A DNA stretch of 64,000 nucleotides, taken from NCBI RefSeq assembly GCF_947179165.1, contig NC_077240.1:2115501-2179500 (forward strand), written 5' to 3'. This DNA comes from Solanum dulcamara. Taxonomy: Eukaryota > Streptophyta > Magnoliopsida > Solanales > Solanaceae. The position numbers and the translations under genes were made by a program. Below, in pieces: positions 39,264 through 51,606 of this stretch (its first letter is position 1; each line of letters opens with the position of its first letter). The notes under the pieces were generated by a model. That model searched no databases, was not told the origin of the DNA, and saw nothing but the letters and a program-made list of their open reading frames with translations.

Positions 39264-42200
39264 TCATTTAGACGATGGACCACTACTATCTACCATGTCT
39301 GTGTTTTCACTGCGCAAACTGCTCTCTCTTCTGTACATTGGCTTCGCACCCTGTGAGAACAAAAAGGAAGAGTATTTACATACCGTGATGAACCTTAAAA
39401 TTCATAGGAAAAAGAAAAAAAAATTGCTCATTTTGCCGAAGAAGGGAAACATATGCTAAAAGCTTCCGTTCCCTTTTTAAACTACTCCTTCCGTCTCAAT
39501 TTTCTTTTTAGGCAGTTTCAAAAAGAATGTCTATTTCTTTTTTGACAACTTTTTAATTCTATTTGAGACATTTTGGTACATTCCACGAATCATTAGTTAA
39601 AGACAACAAGATTCCAAAAATTTCTTTACTTTCCCAAACTCCAAGTCAAGTCAAAACCAGACAAACATATTGAAATGGAGTGAGTATTCCTATATTTTAT
39701 CACCCAAATGATTATTGATTTTCAGTTATATCTATGTCATCATTGGCCATACATCAAGATCTCCAAAACCGTCACCAGGAAACTACAATTATGATCATCT
39801 TATAAACAATTTCGAATGATTTTTTCAGGGACGAAAGCATATAAGTTATTCATAGAAAGTCTAAAGCAATCTTTGTCTTTGCAGCAATGCTGAAAGAAAC
39901 GACCATCGATCTACACTCACCTGAAAAATTGTCCCCAGCTTTTTCATGGCCCTAGCACGTAGCCTGAGAGTATCCTTGGGAACATTGGGCTCTTTAAGGA
40001 CCTAGGCAAAAAAAGAGCAAAATAAGTGAACTTGATAAACATGTAGAGGCTCCTCATTTCATAAATATGTGAAAATTGCACACTATAGAAAGTCACAAAG
40101 ATAATATAAAATAAAATAGAAAAGGCTGGTTGCGTTCAGATTAATAAAGCAAAGTGAAATGCTCAGACCATGCAGACACACTGCAATAATGGAATGTTAC
40201 TTGCGAAATTTTTCTTAAGAGATTAATTTGCCGTTTAATCTTTTGTGTAGATTCATTCCATCCAATTTCAAGTTAATATACTTGATTGAACCATAAATTT
40301 CATAAAGAGGAGCATCTGTAGACTGTAGCAAGGCATAAATAAGTACCCTACCGCAATTCGAGCAACAATAGGATCCATCAGAATTGGGTAAAGAAGAATT
40401 GACAGTGCTTACCGCTTGGCAAACACTCAATAAAGTTAACTCAATATCCAAGACGTTAATTTTCCAAAGTGATTTAATCATGATATCTTTCTTTTCTTCC
40501 ATTGTTTTGATTGCGTCCTCTACTTTGTTCTCCTCATGGTACTTCTTCTGTTCTTCTTGTATTTGAAGTAAAGACACAGCCCCTAAAAAAGACAGAAATC
40601 ATGTTACTGCTAAATGTATTTATCAGAAAAAAAGGAGGAATTGTACTGCTAAATGTTATCTATGACAAGTTGAAAAAGGGTAAAGCCCGTTCAATTCCCA
40701 TTACCTGAGGCCGCCATTGCTTGTGATTTTATTAGGTGCCCTTTGTCCCTTACCCATTCTGCCAAAAACGGCACCTTCATGAATCTTTTAGTTTTCCCAA
40801 TTTCTTTGGCTGCTTGTCTTGTGTAGATATAACCAACAGTATGCAGCATAGCCTCACCAAAAGCTGAAAATATGACCACACAGAGAAAATATCATTTCAA
40901 AAAATGAAGGTTCTTAATAACTGATGGACACATCATATAATATGATAATAATTATCTGTAGTAGTTCAATAACACAAACATTAATAACTGATCTTCCATC
41001 CACAAACCTTTATCGCCTCTACCATCTGATTTTGCACTGCAAAATAAAAAGTCGCATCCCAAAGACTAAAAGGAAGAATAGTCTTCAAGGCTCAAAGCAG
41101 ACAAATCTCCTGGTCTCTTAATTTTTTCCGAAGCAGCTTATCAAAAGTATTGGAAAAACAGTGCAAGCAATTTAATGAAAAGCTGCCACGAGACAAGAAG
41201 GCAGCACCAACAGCCTTCCTAAATAGCCTTCGGGCAAAGTCAGAAGAGAAGACTTTGAAAACCCGACAATAATCAGAGAAGAAAGATACAGATTGCTTTT
41301 CTCAGCGTTGTCACAAGACGAAAAAAGAGAACGTGGTTCTAGAAAATGGAAAAATCTAATAGGAGATCCAACTCAACTAACAAGACTTATGGTTTAATGG
41401 CAAGGTTGTAGAGAATTTTGGAAGCATCAAGGAAGAAATCTTATAATTTTGTCAGAGAGTTGTGGGATCCCAAGTACAAATATTTTTTTATTCACAAATT
41501 GGATAGCCACTCAAACTGCTGTAAGCTGATGAAAAACATATGAACTCCATAACAACTATGATGATTGAAGGTGTTAAAACAGGGATGAGGTAGACCTAAA
41601 ACACATGGAATGAAGTCGCCTAAAAAGATCTACCTTCTCTCAAAATTCATGTGAAGCTAAAAGCAGAACACAAGGACGTAAAGGATCCACAAAGACCACA
41701 CCAGTTAGTTTGGATTAAGGCTACGCTATCATTACTCTTACATTAGGTCCGTTGTTTGCCAGGAGCTTTTAGATTGATTAGAAATTTTTATGTTGATGCA
41801 AGAATTAGTATCAGATTTAGAGAATTTCTACCTTCTTTTTATTTTTATTTTTTGATAAGTAGAGAACTTCTTCCTTTAGAGGTATCCCAATTGTCTTGAA
41901 TGAAAAATTATTATGTATTGGAATTAAACAGGCCTGAAAAGAGCAGCATGCATATAGTGGATGCTTTATGAGGCCAACTAGTTCAGAATAGGGCGTGCAT
42001 TAATTGATTTAACTTTTTAAAGAAATAAATAAAGGACAAGCAGGTGAAACAATCTCACCAGCTTGAGCAAGATGTTGCGCTTCTGATTGTGCCCATTGTA
42101 AAAACTCATCCTTTCGGCCTTCTACATATGGCTGAAGATGTTCTTTTAAAATTGTCGTCAGCTTCTCTACCCTTTCCTTTTGCAATTTCTGTAGTTGAAA

Positions 42201-44198
42201 GAGATTGCCTCAGTCTATCGCATGAACAATTGAACTTTTATGAAAACCCTGTGAAACAAGAATACCTTCAATTTATCCTGAATGTTCTGCCTACGAAGCT
42301 CAGGAACAACTTCGTCCTCCTCATCTTCGACAGCTTGCATGGAAGCCAATCTAAGTTCCCCAACATAATCAACAAATACATCGCTCCCAAACAGCATCCC
42401 AAATACAGTTGCAGGGTGCATCAAATCCCTGACAAAGGAGAGACAAAGTAAGCACATAAAATAATTTTCTCAGCCTGAATTCTTTGAATAGGAGAGTAAA
42501 TGAGTCATTATTTTACTGATCATCTTCTTAACATTTACTCCACAAGATCATCAGAAGGATTTTCAGTTTTCTTACTGCTGGGACAAGTTGACTAGGAAAC
42601 TCTTGCTAATTTTTGCAGAAAAGACCAACTGAATAAGTATGAAGTATGACAAAAATAGTTTGAAAATTAACAAAAGGGCCAAGAACAAATGAATGTAGCT
42701 TTAAATAAGAAGGGGATAAAATAAATGAATGCAGCTTTTCCTATTGCACACTTACTTCGCCATATCTTCTTTACCATATTTGTCATAAAGTTCACGTTTC
42801 TCGGGATCACTCAGCACCTGATAAGCTTCCCCAAGGACCTTCAAAAGAGAACAATAAGCAGACGAACAATGAGACTGAGGCAAAGGAAATCGTAAAGAAG
42901 TTTTTGTGACACCGTCCACTCATACAAGCATGCCCTCCATCCCATTATATTGTTAGGCATTTTGACTCATGGGATGCTTGGAACATGTTCGAGCACAGTG
43001 CTCTGTTTTCAACTATGACAAATTGACAAACAGCCTGATGACCACATGAACCCAAATAGGAGCTTTTATAGATTGAGATATCTACAACGTTGCTGCTTTC
43101 ACGGAATTTAAAGTATGGCAATTCAAGTGTCTAATGGTACCTAGTTGACAAGTAAAACAAAAAGATCTTGTACCTGGAAATTACGAGCAGCTTGTGGGTC
43201 CCCGGGGTTCTTGTCTGGATGTGTAGTCCTTGCCTAAATAGAATTATGTATTAGTGCAAGAAAAAAATTGAGTTGAATCTAGAGATATCTTTGTGCAGAT
43301 AAATATCAAGCAAAGCTTACTGTCCAAAAGAAAAATCTTAAGGTTCCTTGCAAGTGTAAACTACAAAAAAAAGTAGCTCTAGGCTAACTCTGGGAGCCCC
43401 CCTGACATATATGCATCACATACAAGAAGTGTGGAGAACCCCCTAACAAATAGTTGTATTTCCAAACTAGCCATTGATATATTAAAGGTACAACGTGTTA
43501 GTTGCAACACAAACTTACTTGGTGTTAACTAGCCCAGATTATCAAGAAAATGATCCTTTAGTCTTTCGGCATGTAGTTGCAACATTGGGGATAAAAATGG
43601 AAGACACTAAGGAGTGTGGCTTTATGAATTGCATCCATGCTGATAACAGGAATCCAACCTTGTTTAGATGGCCGGAGATTGTGAAAAACAGACCAAACAA
43701 ATGCACATAAAACAACAATTGCACCTCAATTCCAAGCAAGTGGGATCAGCTATATGAATTCATGGCCATGTAGCTTCATTTAAGCCTCAATTTAATTTCT
43801 GTACCACTAGAAGCACTTTTTATTTTCTACTAGCACATAAATCTCTAACTAGTCTAAAAGTCTCCTAGCAGACATTGGATCTAAAGTAAACTTAAACATG
43901 ACTAAGAGAAATGCACATCCGAGTAGGGAATAGAAAACGAAAACAAAACTAAGTTGAAAAAGGAAGGAAGTAAATTTAATTTCAGGGAATTGCGCATGTT
44001 TGTCACATCAAAAAGGGCAGTCAAGTAGTAAATTCAACAAACGATACAAGTGCATTCTAAAAATTGAAAGTTTCCCGATAAAGAAAACAATAAGCTAAAG
44101 CTATATATCACCTTAAAATAGTAAGCTTTCTTAATTTCAGCAGGAGTCGCGGTCACACCAATCCCCAATATGTCATAGTACTCTGTATGCTTCACCAT
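39264..44198 (-). CDS. DnaJ-X domain J-protein (DnaJ 10-like Hsp40 co-chaperone)
   Basis: A J-domain co-chaperone that stimulates Hsp70 ATPase. Nine exons, in order of translation, join in frame: 44112-44198, 43174-43233, 42756-42838, 42266-42428, 42059-42188, 40705-40863, 40413-40582, 39921-40001, 39264-39350. That is 1020 nt and 339 aa. The J-domain starts at residue 4 (TEYYDILGI) and has the essential HPD at 34-36 ([18 protein letters not shown]). A DnaJ-X region follows ([74 protein letters not shown]). There is no Gly/Phe or zinc-finger region, so it is a class C J-protein. The tail is shorter than I remember for Arabidopsis At4g39150. A 5'-UTR intron is likely (44234-44777). Client and location are unknown. 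Confidence 0.95.
39485..39684. mobile_element. Stowaway-like MITE in the last DnaJ intron
   Basis: 200 bp flanked by TA dinucleotides (39483-39484 and 39685-39686). The left end is CTCCTTCCGTCTCAATTT and the right end reversed is CTCACTCCATTTCAAT, the Stowaway (Tc1/mariner-type) signature. No coding capacity. Confidence 0.8.
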
Positions 44199-44379
44199 AA
44201 CTAATCCAAAGCAAACTTCCAATAGACTAAAACCTGCAATCACTCAACTGAGAGCAGAAAAGCAAACAACAATTCACTCTCAAATCGAATACAGATATAA
44301 AAGTTCGGTCACAAAGTCAAAAAAATTGAACAACCAAACACTGAATATTTAAGCCCAAAACATTACAAAGACCATATTC

Positions 44380-44520
44380 CCTCCATTCTAATTCAAGTGT
44401 CTTACTTTCTTTTCTGGTCTGTCACGAAATAAATGTCCCTTTCTGTAATTAGCAAGTTTTGCAATTTCAACATTCTATGTGGAAAGTCCAAGACCACAAG
44501 ATTTACAGAACTACACACAA
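44380..44520. mobile_element. Partial Stowaway-like MITE end in the DnaJ leader intron
   Basis: TA followed by TTCCCTCCATTCTAATTCAA resembles a Stowaway left end. No matching right end was found nearby, so this is a degraded or truncated copy. Confidence 0.35.
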
Positions 44521-46693
44521 GTTTAATTTATGATCACAAGATTCAAAAATCTTCCTTTATTTATTAAACAAAACCACTTAGTAAAACAGAACATGAAATG
44601 TGCCGTTAAAATCCAAAAACCAGAATCTTATGGGGAATCGAAAGTTGCTTAAATCAAAAGAAACAACAACAAAAAGAAAAGAAAAAGAAATCTTGAATTA
44701 TGAAAATACCAGATGGAACATTTAATGATCAAAAGGAAAAAAAAAAAACAAGATTAATTATGTATCAAGAAACTCACTGTGTTGCCGATTTGATAAAAGG
44801 GTCAAACTTGGGAGTGATTTTGCAGAAATTTGAAAATTGGGTGTTGGTATGAATGTATAAATCTTGATGATCTTCAAATATTTAGACGGGTGGCTGTAAG
44901 TTTGTTAAACGCGTAAACCAATCGCCGATGCTCAGACACATTAAGAAACCTTAAACCGCGGATTCTGCTAATAACAACAAGTAATTTCCTATGATGATTC
45001 GTAGATTTTTTACAGCTTAGGATAAAATAAATTATTTGATTCATAAAATAAATTTTAAAAAAAATCAAATATTTATTCTTCGGGCGGAAGCCTTTGCCCG
45101 ACTGAGACCGACAACCCGCTTGCGGAGGAGTTGGGCCTGTAACAGCCCACTCAAATTGGTCTATTTGAGTTTTACACTTTTTCTTAATTTAAAAATTTTT
45201 GAGGAAATTTTCAAAACAATAATATTTTAATATTTAACAGAACTATCTAGCTACATTTCAATATTTATTGAAAATGACAATATTTTAAGTTGCTATTTTG
45301 CCTGATTTTATACTTTTTAAAATAAAATTACAAGAATACAACTAATAAATAACAAATTGGAGAAAAATGTAGGAGAGAATCTTTCAACTATGGTAATGTT
45401 TTCCTAAAAATATTCATTTAAGTTACATTTCTTTTTATAAGAGCAAATCATGCGACTCAATTCTATCTTTTCTCTCTTTCTCCATTAACGAGCTTACATC
45501 ATCTTTCTCAACCTCTATTAACGAGATTCAACTCTTGTATAATACAATTCGATGGATCAAGATTGTAGCTAAAGAAAGGAGATCTATACTGAAAAATCAA
45601 AATTGTGCTAAATTCAATCAAGTATTTCGAATTCAATTTTTATTTGGAATTTTATTTGTTTTGAACCTCCAAATTTCGTTTGAATCAACAAGAAACCTAC
45701 TATTACTTTTAGGAAAATTCAGACTGCTACAAGACTTGTTTTGCCAGGTGAATTGGCTAAGCATGTTGTTTCCGAAGGGACTAAGGGTCTCACTAAGTTT
45801 ACTAGCAACTAGTGTTTGAATTTGGGTATCTTTTGAGTTTTCAGTCAATGTAAAAGATGATAGTTTTTTATGTTTGATCTGTAATTGACCTTAGTAAGAT
45901 TACTGCAAATGAATCAAAGTTTTAATCTTTTGAAAATAAAAATAAAAATTATTTGAATGTGTTATTATGAATTCAATTTTGTTTTGAATTCAATCAGTTG
46001 ATGGTGAAGACAAAACAAATATTGTATGCATTGTGCAAATCTTATTTGATACAGAATTTGCTTCGTCATGTGGTTGTTTATTAGAAATCAGAATTGTGAA
46101 AAAAAAATTGAATACAAATCGCCTATTTAGTCAGTTACACTTTGTTTGAAATACAAACGGAATGTAGATATATTATGATGTGTATCTTATAATTGTATTT
46201 TTATGATATCATTTTTATATCTTGAATTCACTATCCATCAATTTTGGTCATAGTAAAAACAAGTTAACATATGCATACTAATCAGTTGGGTAGTGTGGAT
46301 CATTGATACAAATCAAATGTTGAATCATTTTGAATATTTGTATATTAATCATTTTGGAATACAAATTGATAGTAAAACATTTTGTTTCAAAATACGATGT
46401 GCTTTAGATACATTTTTTAAAATCTTATTTAAAGTGATTGTGATACATTTTTGTTTTGTGATACGTTTGAAATATTTGTATATAAATTATTTTGTTTGTT
46501 GATCTGAATTTTGAATACGAATAAGATGTTGAATGGATTTGAATATTTGTATAATAATGGTTTTGGAATCCAATGTGCTTCTTTGCTATTGAAATATAAT
46601 TTTTGTCTGATTGAAATATATATTTTTGGAATACAATTAGATATGTGGAGCATTAGTTTTCTGATCATGCATTCAAAAGGATAGAACGAATAT

Positions 46694-47005
46694 AATTGCT
46701 ATGTTGATTACACGATAGAGACTATTATGATTAAGGAGTATGCAACGTTTCAAAATTTAGTTGAGGAGATTGCTAAACAAATTGGTGTTAATTCGAGATA
46801 TAATGGCATGAAGCTGAAGTATAAGATCGAAGATAGCAGTGCACCTTTGAAAATACACAACGAGATGGGTATACGTATGTATGTGTTATTGAAGAAAGAT
46901 AGCAAATATTTGTCAAAATATCCTATATGTGCAACTGTTTTTTTAAGGATGCTGAATTCTTTGAAAGAAATCATTAGGAAGAAGGGGTATGTGATAAATA
47001 TGTGA
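46694..47005 (+). pseudogene. MULE transposase N-terminal fragment
   Basis: An open frame following an in-frame stop reads NEYNCYVDYTIETIMIKEYA, then FQNLVEEIAKQIGV, MKLKYKIEDSSAPLKIHNEM, IRMYVLLKKDSKYLSKYPIC and a stop. This order (beta-rich N-terminal domain, a short PLKIxND/EMG motif, then YPLC) is the pattern I recall for the N-terminal part of plant Mutator-like transposases. The catalytic DDE domain and zinc knuckle are missing, so this is a remnant. Confidence 0.6.
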
Positions 47006-47254
47006 AATTTGAAGTGATATAAATATAAAAAACATACAAATTAAAATAAATAGAATTTCAAAACGGATACAATATTCTGACAGAAACAATTATTGTATAT
47101 ATTTCATACATTGTTTATGAAAATATGAAATCTCTTTTTGACATAATTGTTGACACCCAATTTTGACCATCCATAACGCAAATTAGCTATCGAGTTTCTT
47201 TGAATTCGAACATTTTAAAATAATTAGCTTTTATAAAAATAAAAAAAATAATAA

Positions 47255-47298
<44 letters not shown>

Positions 47299-48253
47299 TA
47301 TTATTCTTAATTATTTTTATCTTTATATAAATTTTAGTATAACATACATATTTCTATATAACTATATCTTTGATTACTATTTATGTGATTATTCGAAAAT
47401 TATCTCAAAAAATTTTATTTTTTACTAAATAAATTTTAGTTAGGTTAGTTTAATTATGGTTTGTATTTTTGAAATTTTTAGTTTTTTCTAAAAATAAAAA
47501 TAAATAAATAAAAAATATCTTTTCTTTTCTCTTTTCATTATCAAACAACTATCCCTCTCTCTAAACTCTCTTCTTCACTATCTCTCTCTCTCTCAAAACT
47601 CTCTTCTTCATTATCTCTCTCTCTCTCTACACTCTGTTCATCTTCTCAAAAAGAGAAAACAAGACAAGGTTACCAACCTCACCATTCTCTCCCCTCATCT
47701 CTCAATCTCTCTCCTCTTACACACCACCGAATACTTCTCTTCCACTCGTCTCCGGCGAGAGCTCCGACGAACCACGCAAGAAAAGCCACCAAGCCGCCGC
47801 TAGACTAACAAGACGAGAGGTCTAAGACGAATTTTTTATAAATCCGTCTTGGTATGGTTTCGTTTAACTTTATTTTACTATATATGTTGTGTTCTTTTAG
47901 ATCTAAAAGTTCATTTGTTTTTTTATTATTGTGTATATGTTGGGTTGATTACATCTTGTGTTTGGTGTTCTTGATAAGTTTTTTTGCTTAGAAGATTTAG
48001 ATCTTTCTCATGTTAGATTCCTTTTACTGATTACGTTTTCATAACAAATGTTGGGCTGATCAATTACTCTAACCATTATTGTTATTTTGTTGCTTATAAG
48101 ATTCATATTGTTCACATGTTACTACATCACTTTAGTTCTTTATTTTTTGTTCCAAATGATTTGATAAACTCGAGATTCAAAGATTTTTTGTTCATTCATA
48201 ATTGATTAAGATTGCAAAGCATATTTATGTTATTTTTGTTGTTGTTGTTGTTA

Positions 48254-48366
48254 ATGTTCATGTTCATGTTCATGTTCATGTTCATTTTCATGTTCATTTT
48301 CATGTTCATGTTCATGTTCATGTTCATGTTCATGTTTATGTTTATGTTCATGTTCATATTTATGTT
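48254..48366. repeat. (TTCATG)n hexanucleotide microsatellite
   Basis: About 17-18 copies of TTCATG with scattered variants (TTCATT, TTTATG). All reading frames stay open, giving artefactual repeat proteins. Inside the LTR-like element. Confidence 0.92.
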
Positions 48367-48543
48367 CTTACATTTCAATTATGTTCATGTTTATATTCTT
48401 GTATTTAATTAAGGTTTCATGTTCTTACATTTTAATTATGTTCATGTTTATATTCTTGTATTTAATTAAGGTTTCGTGTTCATATTCATGTTATTACATT
48501 TTAATTATGTTCATGTTTATATTCATGTATTTAATTAAGTTTT
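48364..48543. repeat. Three-copy tandem repeat of 55-69 bp
   Basis: The unit GTTCTTACATTTxAATTATG, GTTTATATTCTTGTATTTAA, TTAAGGTTTC occurs at 48364, 48421 and 48490. The second unit has a short insertion at its end. Confidence 0.85.
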
Positions 48544-48814
48544 TTACGGTAAAATTGTTATTATTTGCTATTGTCTAAATGCATATCTTTTAATTTGGGT
48601 ATCTATTTGATTAGCTAATTGATAACCGATATTTTATTTTCTTTATTTAGATTTGGGAAATGTTTAATATTTTGCTAATCAGGCATAATTTGTTGATTGA
48701 AATATTTGACTGTTAGGGAATAATTATAGTATTTTTTTTTACAAAATTTGCTAGCATGTAGTAATTATTTTGGCATTTATCACAATTAATCTTGTCTCCC
48801 TTTATTAAATTTGA

Positions 48815-48982
48815 AATAAAGTTATTACCCCACAACTTTAAATAAAGTTATTACCCTACTACTTTAAATAAACTTATTTCACCACTACTTTAAATAAAGT
48901 TGTTACCCTACTACTTTAAATAAAGTTGTTACCCTACTACTTTAAATAAAGTTAGTACCCACTTCTTTAAAATAAGTTTTAA
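48815..48982. repeat. Tandem repeat of about 27 bp
   Basis: ACTTTAAATAAAGTTGTTAC followed by CCTACT is repeated about six times with small changes. TTTAAATAAA is near-palindromic. Inside the LTR-like element. Confidence 0.85.
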
Positions 48983-49710
48983 ATAGTTTTTTTTTTTATT
49001 ATTTGGAGGGCTGATTACATGTCTACTACTTATGTAACAGACTTTATTTTGGCCAATGAAAAAATCTCTCCGTCGGGTTTCGAGGCCTCTCAATTTTAAA
49101 GACGGAAATTTTAATTTAAGTTTACATTATATATTATATATTACAAGTTGAAATTGGCCGATGAAGAAATTACCGTTGCTTTCCAAGGCCTCCCATGTTC
49201 ATAAGACGAGTTTTATTTTTGTATTATTATTATTATTGTTGTTATTATTTTTATTTTTATTATTACTATTCATATTATTTATTATTAACATGTTTACTAA
49301 GTATTTGTACAGGCGCTGGAGAAAAATTGACTGATATGCAATTTTATGTATATCTGATATACAAGAAAACTGTTGGTTGTATGCACTAATATACAGTATA
49401 TATACAGTTGTGATATACATAAGAATTGACCCAAAAGCCCAAAACGCAGGTGGCCCAACAGCTTAGTCCAGGCGTACAGAAACTAAGTGTCGGGCCATAT
49501 TTTTATATGTTCATTACTAATTTTTATTTATTATTTTATTGATTCGGTTTGTAATAATTAATTTATTTATGTCGTTCATGATTTTCTTAGCTATTAATTT
49601 TAATTTGTTTTAACCTAATTAGATTCTCCTAAAGATAAAACAATTCATGTTAATTTATACTTAAAATAATTTTCTATATTTACTTAGTCATTGATAAACT
49701 TTTACTATCT

Positions 49711-49818
<108 letters not shown>

Positions 49819-51542
49819 ATTATAATCAAATGTTTATGTTTTATCAATTTTGTTATTTATTTTATTTATTTTTTTTCTAAAAAATAATTTCAAAGTCTTC
49901 GTTTTCTTTTAAATTAATATTTCTCAAAGTTAGTCAAATAAATTTCAAATCGTTGGATAACCGCATGTTAGCGGCTATTTTAAGTGCTAAAACCTTCTTA
50001 AAATAGTAATATGAACCTCGTACCCTTTTTCTCTAATTTTTTAAGAGTTAAATCTGTTAGAGTCTTTTAAATTAAGTTTTCTTAATTTCTTTAAAAAATT
50101 AAGTGGCGACTCTTTTTTTACTAAAATTGATTTTTCTTATAAAGATGAAATTAATTTTGCACTTTGTCCATTTTTCGACATAACAATAATCTTGGAGTAA
50201 ATAAAAACACAAAAGAACAAGATTCATGAAATGTGCATGATTTTCCAATTTAAAATGGATAGATATACAAAAGTCATATGTATCAGAGTGAATACAATTG
50301 TAAATAAATGATACAATTTTTTTAAAAAGTAACAATTGAAATCCGTAATTAAAGAGATAAGACTACAATTTCATGAAAAAACAACAAATTCGATAAGTAA
50401 TACAACCATTTAATAAAAAAAATACAATCCTAATTGGTTTGGTAAAAAATATTGTATCCATTTACTTTGAAAAAATATGAGTATTCGTATGAATACAAAA
50501 AAATAGAGACACTAAATTCTATAGTTATCCGAATGAAGGATTAAATGCATACAAAATTGCCTAAAAATATAAATTTTAATATAAAATACAATTCTAATTA
50601 GCATTACTTTGGAATGGATACAAATTAAAGAGAAAATAAAAGGAATAAATACAAAATAAAGAGAGAAGGCTACAATTTTTTGAAAATAGAGAGAGAAAAA
50701 GATGAATACACGTGGGGAGAAAACATTGAATCTTATCTCTACATGGAATGGGGGCAAATAGAGAGAAAAAAATATTTCACCTTTCAGCTAATTTGAATTT
50801 AGAGAGAGAAAGTATGAGATAATTGAAAGAAAGAGGAAAAAAAAAAATCAAATTGTGCATAAAATGTGGGATAAAAATCAGATAATTTAAAAACGAATTT
50901 AGGATACCACTAATTTGCTACTTGACTAAAATATTATTCTTTTTACTAATATTTTTAAAGTGTAGTTATTTTCAATGAATAAGTTGTAAAATTTACCTAA
51001 TTAGCTAATTTTTCCAAGATTTTTTAGACAGAAAAATAAATAGCTTTGCAAAATAGTGATGTAAGAAAAGATAAAAAGAGAACAGGGAATTTGGTAAAGA
51101 TTATAATGTGTGGTTACTAAATTTTTCGATATTTCATCAGCATTTCAATTACTAAAAATCAGTATTTCTAAAAGAAAATAAATAATATCTGATGTCCTCG
51201 TAAAAATAGCATCTTCATTAATCTGGGCCTTAATAGCCCATTTTCCGACACAACCCAGATAATTTTATCGTAGGAAAAATTACTAGAAAAAATATTTTTT
51301 AATAAATAATTACTGATTTTTATGATATTTTTTATTCATTATTATTTATAGCAATATGTAGCAATATTATGATATATCTGCCATTTATTAAAACTGAATT
51401 ATGTATGCAATATAAATGTATTATAGGTGTTTTAAAATATATTATATTTGTTTGATAAAAAATTGACGCAATGTATTATATGTGTATTAAAGTATATGAT
51501 AAATATATTATCCATGAATAAAACTTATATTATATAAAAAAA

Positions 51543-51606
51543 AGGGCAACCCGGTGCACTTAACCTCCCGCTATGCGCAGGGTCCGGGGAAGGGCCCGAC
51601 CACAAG
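51543..51606 (+). mobile_element. Truncated Au-like SINE fragment (copy 2)
   Basis: GGGCAACCCGGTGCACTTAA, CCTCCCGCTATGCGCAGGGT and CCGGGGAAGGGCCCGACCAC form the same 5' module as the copy at 12666. It again follows an A-run and stops close to the same point (ACCACAAGG). Confidence 0.75.

Noticed and set aside
42044..42451. 135-codon plus-strand frame
   Set aside because: Antisense shadow across DnaJ exons 4 and 5; the minus-strand exons give a full J-protein.
48196..48412. Long frames of alternating Asn-Met, His-Val or Phe-Met residues
   Set aside because: Products of the (TTCATG)n microsatellite, not proteins.
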